NCBI GenBank assembly: GCA_003222375.1
Contig: QHVX01000091.1
Location: forward strand, 14,676-19,995
DNA length: 5,320 nt
Direction of reading: 5' to 3'
Source: Acidobacteriota bacterium
Lineage (GTDB): Bacteria; Acidobacteriota; Thermoanaerobaculia; Gp7-AA8
Shown here: positions 1 to 4,048 of the stretch, piece after piece
Layout of the letters: the number at the start of each line of letters is the position of its first letter
How positions within the stretch are numbered: the first letter of the stretch is position 1
The notes under the pieces: generated by a model
Databases searched by the model: none
The model's input: the letters and a program-made list of their open reading frames with translations, nothing else
Told to the model about the DNA's origin: nothing
Translations under genes and position numbers: made by a program

Positions 1-520
1 GGGCAACCTCATGACGATGGTGAGCTCCGACGTATCTGGAAACTACGCCCTGGTATTACCACCCGGTGCTTATAGGTTCGCAGCATTCGATGCATTGCTG
101 CGCTACGCGACTGCCTACGCCGGCGCAGCGCCGAATTATGAAAGTTCGCGCCTCTATCAAGTCGACGCAAATTCCGCCCGGCAGATGGACTTCGCAATGT
201 CGCATGGAGTCCGAATCACGGGAACGGTTGTGGACTCGATGTTTCGAGCTATTTCCGGAGCTCAAATCGGAGCACTGGATGCTTCCGGCAATCGCGTCGC
301 ATCGACGACCACGGTCGACGGCGTCTTCGACATGGTGCTGACGCCGAACACTTATAAGTTGCTGGCCACTGATCCTTTACAACGATACCGGCCGGCGTTT
401 TTCGACGGAGCTTCAACACTGGCCTCGGCCACCCCCGTCGTGGTCCAGAGCGGCGGCGTCGACACTCCGCTGACGTTCGTTCTCGCGCACTCCGACCGCC
501 GGCGCAGCGTCCCGCACTGA
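1..520 (+). CDS. C-terminal part of a carboxypeptidase-regulatory-like repeat protein (5' end outside window)
   Basis: The reading frame is open from base 2, so the gene begins upstream; 172 residues are visible, ending at TGA 518-520. The sequence is rich in G, A, V, T and Y. It shows the pattern of CarboxypepD_reg/SpaA-like beta-sandwich domains: 'G(x)VVD...ISGAQIGALDASGNRV...DGVFDMVLTPNTYKLLA', a strand-rich unit ending in a Y-x-hydrophobic strand. Two related units are visible: one with 'SGNYALVLPPGAYRFAAFD' and a second with 'DGVFDMVLTPNTYKLLATD', each followed by a Tyr/Phe-rich stretch and a final strand ('MDFAMS', 'LTFVL'). Such domains usually occur as tandem repeats in secreted or surface proteins and have a structural or binding role rather than a catalytic one. 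The protein ends in a short basic tail (DRRRSVPH). No membrane anchor or sorting signal is visible at this end. The full function cannot be read from this fragment. Confidence 0.8.
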   Translation, partial: GNLMTMVSSDVSGNYALVLPPGAYRFAAFDALLRYATAYAGAAPNYESSRLYQVDANSARQMDFAMSHGVRITGTVVDSMFRAISGAQIGALDASGNRVASTTTVDGVFDMVLTPNTYKLLATDPLQRYRPAFFDGASTLASATPVVVQSGGVDTPLTFVLAHSDRRRSVPH

Positions 521-535
521 GTCTGCGGCAGCCGC

Positions 536-541
536 TATAAT
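536..541 (+). promoter_or_regulatory. Candidate -10 box for the cyclase gene
   Basis: A perfect TATAAT lies 13 nt before the ATG at 555. No good -35 hexamer stands 16-18 nt upstream. Transcription would start near 548, leaving a leader of about 7 nt with no room for a Shine-Dalgarno site, and none is seen before this ATG. The mRNA may therefore be nearly leaderless. The short inverted repeat GCGGC-A-GCCGC (525-535) sits just upstream. Confidence 0.4.
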
Positions 542-554
542 CGATTCCTCACAA

Positions 555-2174
555 ATGGAGGCACTGCAGATCCATTACGTCGACCTCGGCGTACAGCGGG
601 TGGCCGACCTCAAGGGAGACATGTCGATTGGGCGGACCGAGGGGAACGACCTCGTACTGAATCACCCGTCTGTTTCCCGAAAACACGCCCGTTTTGAGGG
701 CCGGAGCGACGGCTTTTGGATCGTTGACCTGAAGTCGACAAATGGCGTCAAGGTGAACGGCAACCTCGTCACCGAGTCGAAGGTCAATTCCGGCGACAAA
801 ATCTCGATCGGCTCCGTTCAGCTCGAGCTGACGCCGCAGCCGTCGGTCAATTTCAGCAACGAATCGATGTTCGATAACCCGTCGGGCACGGTCATCCGCC
901 GCATTTCCGACTTCAACTCCGAATTCGGGCTCGATCTCGCCGAAGCGCAGAAACCCGTTCCGCGGATCCCGTCCGAGCCCGGACTGAAGCCGGTCGCGGT
1001 CTCGCGCGAGAAGATTTTCCAGGTGCTCGTCCAGGTGGCGAAAGCGCTGCTGCAGACCGACGAGCTCAACACGCTGCTGACCACCGTCATGGACATGATT
1101 TTCAAGTACCTGCCGGTGGAGCGCGGGCTGCTCATTCTCTTCGATGAGGAAGGCAATCCCATTCCGAAGCTGACCAAGTTCATGGATGGCTCGGACGCGC
1201 ACGACATTCCGATCTCGCGGACGATCCTGAAGATGGTCGCCGAAAAACAGATCGCGATGATGACCTCCAACGCCCTCGAAGACGCGCGTTTGTTAGGCGG
1301 AAAATCGATCGCCATCCACGGAATCCGATCGGCGATGTGCGTCCCGCTCTGGCATCGCAATCGGGTCATCGGCGCTGTGCAGGTCGACTCCGGGATCCAC
1401 ATTGGCCGTTTCACGGAAGAGGACCTCGATCTGCTGACCGCTCTCGCGAATTTCGCGGCCGTCGCCATCGAGCGGGCGCAACTCTCCGAGAAGATCGAAT
1501 TGGAGAGGAAGATTCGCGCGCGAATGGAGCGCTATCACTCCCCGGCGGTCGTCGACGAGATCGTCAAGGGTTCGATTCGAGGGGCGACGACCGACGAACG
1601 CGAGATCCGCAGCGCCGAAGTCTCGATTCTGTTCGCCGACATCTCCGGATTCACGACGGACTTTTTCAGTTGCGCGGTGGAATCGATCTTCGCGTATGGC
1701 GGCACGCTCGACAAATTCATCGGCGACGCCGTGATGGCCTTCTTCGGCGCACCGATCCAGCAGGATGATCACGCCGATCGCGCCGTACTGGCGGGCATCA
1801 TGCTGCAACGGCTCATCGGCGAATGGAACGACGAGCGCGAGAAAATCGGACTGCCGGTCGTGAAGGTTCGCGTTGGGATCAACAGCGGCCCGGCCGTTGT
1901 CGGCAACGTCGGCACGGAGAAACGCGTCGACTACACGGTCCTGGGCAGCTCGGTCAACATTGCGTCGCGCCTCGAGAGCGGCGTCGCCAAGCCGGGACAG
2001 GTCGTCATCTCGCAGAACACGCTGGAGCGCGTGGTCGGCAGTTTCAACACTGAGCCGCTCGGCGAGTTCGCGCTGAAGGGCCTGCAACAGAAGTTGCCGG
2101 TTTTTGTTGTGCTCGGCGGCGTCGATCGCGACGCCACCACTTCCCCCAAAACGTTGAGCGCCACACGCGCGTGA
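555..2174 (+). CDS. FHA-GAF-class III adenylate/guanylate cyclase, with an apparent gap in the catalytic domain
   Basis: Probable cytosolic signalling enzyme making a cyclic nucleotide from NTP; 539 residues. The N-terminal FHA domain (about 5-95) has GR (26-27), SRKH (41-44) and STNG (61-64), the signature that binds phosphothreonine peptides. A linker holds 'SGTVIRR' near 110-116. A GAF domain covers about 150-310, then a short helical connector, then the class III cyclase domain (about 350-520). Catalytic residues present: metal-binding D362 (FADI) and D391 (FIGDAVMAFFG), the Lys/Thr purine-selecting pair K387 and T461 (typical of bacterial class IIIb adenylate cyclases), N468 and R472. 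However, GFTT (365-368) runs straight into DFFSCAVESIF. The two metal Asps are 29 residues apart rather than the usual ~44, so about 15 residues of the first helix region are missing in frame. No membrane segment. ATG 555 is chosen because the FHA strands begin at once; it has no Shine-Dalgarno site. The signal peptidase gene follows after 4 nt. Activity is uncertain because of the gap. Confidence 0.92.
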   Translation: MEALQIHYVDLGVQRVADLKGDMSIGRTEGNDLVLNHPSVSRKHARFEGRSDGFWIVDLKSTNGVKVNGNLVTESKVNSGDKISIGSVQLELTPQPSVNFSNESMFDNPSGTVIRRISDFNSEFGLDLAEAQKPVPRIPSEPGLKPVAVSREKIFQVLVQVAKALLQTDELNTLLTTVMDMIFKYLPVERGLLILFDEEGNPIPKLTKFMDGSDAHDIPISRTILKMVAEKQIAMMTSNALEDARLLGGKSIAIHGIRSAMCVPLWHRNRVIGAVQVDSGIHIGRFTEEDLDLLTALANFAAVAIERAQLSEKIELERKIRARMERYHSPAVVDEIVKGSIRGATTDEREIRSAEVSILFADISGFTTDFFSCAVESIFAYGGTLDKFIGDAVMAFFGAPIQQDDHADRAVLAGIMLQRLIGEWNDEREKIGLPVVKVRVGINSGPAVVGNVGTEKRVDYTVLGSSVNIASRLESGVAKPGQVVISQNTLERVVGSFNTEPLGEFALKGLQQKLPVFVVLGGVDRDATTSPKTLSATRA

Positions 2175-2178
2175 CGAA

Positions 2179-2790
2179 ATGCCCGGCCGCCCGCCCAAGT
2201 TCTACAAGCCAATGAGGACCGCTCGCACCGTCGCGCAACCGATCCTGGTGGCCCTCGCTCTCGCACTCGGCGTCCGCACAGCGATCCGCATCTACTCGAT
2301 CCCGACGGCTTCGATGTCACCGACGCTGCAGGTCGGCGATCACATCATCGTGACGCCATACCACGGCGGGAGTCCGCAGCGTGGAGACGTCGTCGTTTTT
2401 CACTCGCCCGCGAGCGCCGGCGATTTGCTGGTAAAGCGCATCGTCGCTCTGCCCGGTGATCTCGTAGAAACGCACGACGGCCGGTTGTTCATCGCCGGAC
2501 ACACAGCCGCAGAGCCTTACGTCATCGCACCGGCGACGACCGGAACGATCGCGTCGCAGATCATCCCGCCGGGATGCTTCTTCGTCCTCGGCGATAACCG
2601 CGCGAATTCGTTCGATAGCCGCCAATGGGGCGTCCTCCCGCGCGATCTCGTGATCGGCCGCGCGCGATTCGTTCTTTGGTCCTCCGGTTCGGGAACGATG
2701 CCGCCGCAGGCCAGCGCGGAAGTCGTCAGCCAGAGGAACAACGGCTCGCGCAACCTCCACCTCGACCGTCTCTTCAAGCCGATTCAGTAG
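2179..2790 (+). CDS. lepB: Signal peptidase I (family S26)
   Basis: Membrane-bound serine protease that cleaves signal peptides from exported preproteins on the outer face of the inner membrane; 203 residues, a normal compact length. One N-terminal membrane segment lies at about 18-36 (rich in A, L and V). The conserved boxes are in order: box B 'PTASMSPTLQVGD' with nucleophile S45, box C 'RGDVVVF' (69-74), box D 'LVKRIVALPGD' with general base K86, and box E 'GDNRANSFDSR' (138-148). Box E carries Ala where GDNRDNS usually has Asp or Asn, a tolerated-looking change. The gene starts 4 nt after the cyclase stop, so translation is probably coupled. No clear Shine-Dalgarno site precedes ATG 2179; ATG 2212 (residue 12) is a possible alternative that would keep the membrane segment and all catalytic boxes. 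Confidence 0.95.
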   Translation: MPGRPPKFYKPMRTARTVAQPILVALALALGVRTAIRIYSIPTASMSPTLQVGDHIIVTPYHGGSPQRGDVVVFHSPASAGDLLVKRIVALPGDLVETHDGRLFIAGHTAAEPYVIAPATTGTIASQIIPPGCFFVLGDNRANSFDSRQWGVLPRDLVIGRARFVLWSSGSGTMPPQASAEVVSQRNNGSRNLHLDRLFKPIQ

Positions 2791-2798
2791 TTTGCGCT

Positions 2799-2804
2799 TA
2801 TACT
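2799..2804 (+). promoter_or_regulatory. Candidate internal -10 box before the small membrane-protein gene
   Basis: TATACT lies in the 31-nt gap after the signal peptidase gene. It would start transcription near 2811, at the Shine-Dalgarno site of the next gene. No convincing -35 hexamer is seen, so it is only a possible secondary promoter inside the run. Confidence 0.3.
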
Positions 2805-2810
2805 TTTTCC

Positions 2811-2815
2811 GGAGG
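2811..2815 (+). promoter_or_regulatory. Ribosome binding site deciding the start at 2822
   Basis: GGAGG stands 6 nt before ATG 2822. A second in-frame ATG at 2816 touches the site and is too close to use it, and a TTG at 2792 lies upstream of it. The spacing therefore selects 2822. Confidence 0.75.
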
Positions 2816-2821
2816 ATGACT

Positions 2822-3184
2822 ATGCGACGCAGCCGGCGCGAGAAGGGTGAAGGTCAGTTTGGGTGCATCGTCGGCCTGATCGTTTTGGCCCTCGGCGTTT
2901 TCATTGCCTGGAAAATGATCCCGGTCAAGGTCAAAGCCGCCGAAGTACGACAGGTCGTGGTCGACGAGGCGAAATCGGCCGGGACCCACAACGACAAAGT
3001 GATCATGGGCAACATCCTCGCGAAAGCACGTGAAGACAATCTGCCGATCACCGAGGACAACGTCAAGATTCGCCGCGGCAACAACGAGATCACCGTGGAA
3101 CTGAACTACGTGGTGCCGATCGAGTTTCCCGGCTACACGTACCAGTGGCACATCAACAACACTGCCAACAATCCGATTTTCTGA
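2822..3184 (+). CDS. Small single-pass membrane protein, possibly DUF4845-like
   Basis: 120 residues. A basic N-terminus (MRRSRREKGEGQ) precedes one strong membrane segment at about 14-32, followed by a soluble domain with 'VKAAEVRQVVVDEAK', 'DKVIMGNILAKAREDNLPITEDNVKI' and the strand pattern 'NNEITVELNYVVPIEFPGYTYQWH'. The positive-inside rule places the C-terminal domain in the periplasm. The layout of basic tail, one helix, short helices and then paired strands resembles the DUF4845 group of small membrane proteins often found near signal peptidase genes; that family assignment is from memory and not certain. No catalytic motif is visible, so no function is claimed. The start at ATG 2822 is supported by GGAGG 6 nt upstream. 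Its TGA shares its last base with the ATG of the CDGSH gene, so the two are almost surely translated together. Confidence 0.8.
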   Translation: MRRSRREKGEGQFGCIVGLIVLALGVFIAWKMIPVKVKAAEVRQVVVDEAKSAGTHNDKVIMGNILAKAREDNLPITEDNVKIRRGNNEITVELNYVVPIEFPGYTYQWHINNTANNPIF

Positions 3185-3411
3185 TGAGCGTAACAATCAA
3201 GGTTCGAGAGAACGGCCCCTATAAGATCGAAGGCGAGTTCCGGCTCGTCGACGCCAACGACAACGAAATCCCGATCGTCAAACCGGTTCTCTGCCGTTGC
3301 GGCGGCTCGACGACGAAGCCGTTCTGCGACGGGACGCATTCGAAGATCGGATTCCAGGGCGCGATCGCCGCGGTGCAGGCCGAAGAAAAAAAGCCGCCGA
3401 CGTCATCCTGA
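3184..3411 (+). CDS. CDGSH-type iron-sulfur domain protein
   Basis: 75 residues. The C-terminal half holds the full CDGSH signature C-x-C-x2-S-x3-P-x-C-D-G-x2-H: C37, C39, S42, P46, C48, D49, G50 and H52. The three Cys and one His would hold a [2Fe-2S] cluster. Family members are small cytosolic redox or Fe-S transfer proteins; the partner here is unknown. The N-terminal strands (TIKVRENGPYKIEGEFRLVDANDNEI) match the usual lead-in of single-domain bacterial members. ATG 3184 is chosen because it overlaps the previous stop by one base (TGATG), a coupling arrangement; no Shine-Dalgarno site is seen. A GTG at 3145 in the same frame would add 13 residues read from inside the previous gene and is unlikely. 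The last codons (tca tcc tga) lie inside repeat arm A, so the stop codon belongs to the repeat and the original C-terminus may have been slightly changed by its insertion. Confidence 0.93.
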   Translation: MSVTIKVRENGPYKIEGEFRLVDANDNEIPIVKPVLCRCGGSTTKPFCDGTHSKIGFQGAIAAVQAEEKKPPTSS

Positions 3412-3435
3412 GCCGCGAAGACGGCGAAGGATCTC
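3402..3435 (+). repeat. Repeat arm A of an imperfect palindrome
   Basis: The arm starts GTCATCCTGAGC (3402-3413) and ends GAAGGATCTC (3426-3435). It has the same outer parts as the reverse complements of arms B and C, but is 7 nt longer in the middle because GCGAAG occurs twice (3415-3420 and 3424-3429). It contains the stop codon of the CDGSH gene. Confidence 0.85.
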
Positions 3436-3476
3436 AAGTTACGCGATCAGAGACCCTTCGCTCCGCTCAGGGTGAC
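3402..3476. terminator. Possible bidirectional stem-loop between convergent genes
   Basis: Arms A and B can pair: 3402-3413 with 3465-3476 (one G-U pair) and 3426-3435 with 3450-3459 (one A-C mismatch), around a 14-nt loop at 3436-3449 and an asymmetric internal bulge. It sits exactly at the convergent 3' ends of the CDGSH and GIY-YIG genes. There is no U-tract on either strand, so it is not a standard intrinsic terminator. Confidence 0.35.
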
Positions 3477-3479
3477 GAG
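3450..3479 (-). repeat. Repeat arm B, direct repeat of arm C
   Basis: Read on the minus strand it runs CTCGTCACCCTGAGC, then GGAGCGAAGGGTCTC. It differs from arm C (3771-3800) at four of 30 positions (3450, 3454, 3463, 3472) and is the inverted partner of arm A. It carries the TGA stop codon of the GIY-YIG gene (3467-3469). Confidence 0.88.
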
Positions 3480-3772
3480 AGGTCGCGCCATGTCGGATTG
3501 AGCGACTTGATCAAAGCAATCTTCTTTGCGCGCGTTTTTCCTTTAATCGCTTTTTCGGCCGCAATCGCGTCAAGAATCGAGTCGAACGTTTCATAGAAGA
3601 CGAGTCGGTCGAAGTGGTATCGACTCGTGAAGGCGCATGCACCATGCTTGTGCTGCGCGACCCGTCGCGCCAGATCATTCGTGACACCTGTGTACAGCGT
3701 CATTGAGCGATTCGACATGATGTAGACGTGGAACTGCTTGCGCGTCCAATCCCTGTTCCAGTGATAACTCAA
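3467..3772 (-). CDS. GIY-YIG domain nuclease, uncertain start
   Basis: 101 residues if read from TTG 3772-3770. The fold is that of small single-domain GIY-YIG endonucleases (UvrC N-terminal/YhbQ-like): 'FHVYIM' (14-19; Y17), 'LYTGVTNDLARRV' (26-38; Y27, G29, R37/R38), H41, 'FTSRYHFDRLVFYE', the metal-binding Glu in 'AIAAEKAIKG' (E73) and 'LNPTWRDL' near the end. All expected active-site residues are present. The enzyme would cut DNA using one divalent metal; the target is unknown. The start is a problem: no ATG or GTG lies between the repeat and VYIM, and the only legal codon in frame is the TTG at the edge of arm C, with AAGGA just 2 nt before it. Relatives as I remember them often begin M-x-RKQF, where this gene has Trp (TGG, 3746-3748), so the start codon may have been lost. 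The stop lies inside arm B. Composition is poorer in GC than the neighbours, which fits transfer. Confidence 0.82.
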   Translation of the reverse strand: MSYHWNRDWTRKQFHVYIMSNRSMTLYTGVTNDLARRVAQHKHGACAFTSRYHFDRLVFYETFDSILDAIAAEKAIKGKTRAKKIALIKSLNPTWRDLSSP

Positions 3773-3909
3773 GATCCTTCGCTGCGCTCAGGATGACGAG
3801 GTTCTTCATCCTCCACTACAAACACGACCGCCTCCCACCCGGTCAGGCATTTCAGCAATCGCGGGACGTCGTCTGTTTCGATGGTCTCCTGAATGAACTC
3901 CAATCTCAT
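3769..3909 (-). CDS. Small ORF (46 codons) running into repeat arm C; possibly a truncated gene
   Basis: From ATG 3909-3907 the minus strand reads MRLEFIQETIETDDVPRLL, then KCLTGWEAVVFVVEDEE, then PRHPERSEGS and TGA at 3771-3769. The first 36 residues look protein-like: a beta/alpha/beta pattern with an acidic end and balanced use of residues. The last ten are simply the translation of repeat arm C. The reading suggests a small native gene whose 3' end was replaced or extended by the repeat. The stop overlaps the TTG that is the only candidate start of the GIY-YIG gene (TTGA), so coupled translation is possible. No good Shine-Dalgarno site is seen before the ATG. I do not recognise the protein; chance coding cannot be excluded at this length. 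Confidence 0.45.
   Translation of the reverse strand: MRLEFIQETIETDDVPRLLKCLTGWEAVVFVVEDEEPRHPERSEGS
3771..3800 (-). repeat. Repeat arm C, direct repeat of arm B
   Basis: Read on the minus strand it runs CTCGTCATCCTGAGC, then GCAGCGAAGGATCTT. It matches arm B at 26 of 30 positions, same orientation, 321 bp apart. One frame translates as RHPERSEGS, the end of the 46-codon ORF; in the GIY-YIG frame its TGA (3790-3788) closes any upstream extension of that gene. Confidence 0.88.
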
Positions 3910-3989
3910 GAGCGCGGTCGATACTCAACCGCTGTTCCGGCGATCCGCAGAGAGTAAAGAGCGAGGGGCGTGTCAAAAAATCGGGCGGA

Positions 3990-4019
3990 TTGACTTTGCG
4001 GCGCGTTGAGCAGTAGCGT
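3990..4019 (+). promoter_or_regulatory. Candidate promoter of the lacI-type gene
   Basis: TTGACT (3990-3995) and TAGCGT (4014-4019) are separated by 18 nt. Transcription would start near 4026, right at the left edge of the operator. The -35 is good and the -10 weak (three of six consensus bases), as is common for a repressed promoter. Confidence 0.4.
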
Positions 4020-4028
4020 ACGCGCCGC

Positions 4029-4048
4029 GAATGTAAGCGGTTACATTC
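4029..4048 (+). promoter_or_regulatory. LacI-family operator abutting the repressor start codon
   Basis: GAATGTAA-GCGG-TTACATTC is symmetric about a central CpG, with nine of ten base pairs matching. The core TGTAAGCGGTTACA fits the CcpA/LacI-family operator form TG-x-AA-x-CG-x-T-xx-CA. Its last base touches ATG 4049. With the promoter at 3990-4019 the site would cover about +3 to +22, blocking transcription start or early elongation. It is most simply the binding site of the gene it precedes. Confidence 0.8.

Larger units (their letters stand above)
3402..3800 (-). mobile_element. Candidate repeat-bracketed GIY-YIG cassette
   Basis: A single small nuclease gene lies between arm B (3450-3479) and arm C (3771-3800), which match at 26 of 30 positions in the same orientation exactly 321 bp apart; the inverted arm A closes the left side. 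The inside is visibly more AT-rich (runs such as GCGTTTTTCCTTTAATCGC) than the neighbouring genes. No transposase, target-site duplication or known insertion-sequence end is seen. Mobility is inferred only from the layout. Confidence 0.4.

Noticed and set aside
549..1202. Long open frame on the minus strand opposite the FHA-GAF part
   Set aside because: It mirrors the codon periodicity of the cyclase gene, which has clear domains; its own translation is Arg/Asp/Glu-rich low-information text with no motif.
1641..1670. Frameshift in the cyclase gene
   Set aside because: The frame continues unchanged through all later motifs; the shortening is a multiple of three.
1293..2198. 301-codon open frame on the minus strand opposite the cyclase domain
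   Set aside because: Shadow of a GC-rich coding strand; no recognisable fold, and it overlaps a gene with all catalytic motifs in order.
2792..2824. TTG start at 2792 for the small membrane protein
   Set aside because: GGAGG at 2811-2815 is correctly spaced for ATG 2822, and the extra ten residues would be read from the promoter-like and ribosome-site sequence.
3145..3184. GTG start at 3145 for the CDGSH protein
   Set aside because: It lies inside the preceding gene, and ATG 3184 forms a typical TGATG coupling overlap.
3402..3476. Standard rho-independent terminator
   Set aside because: The stem is interrupted and neither side is followed by a T-run; kept only as a possible bidirectional stem-loop.
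3297..3596. Plus-strand open frame running from the CDGSH gene through the repeats
   Set aside because: It starts inside a clear gene in another frame and reads the repeats and the antisense of the nuclease; no protein-like pattern.
3402..3800. CRISPR array
   Set aside because: Only three arms, one inverted, with very unequal spacing and a gene between two of them; no array structure.
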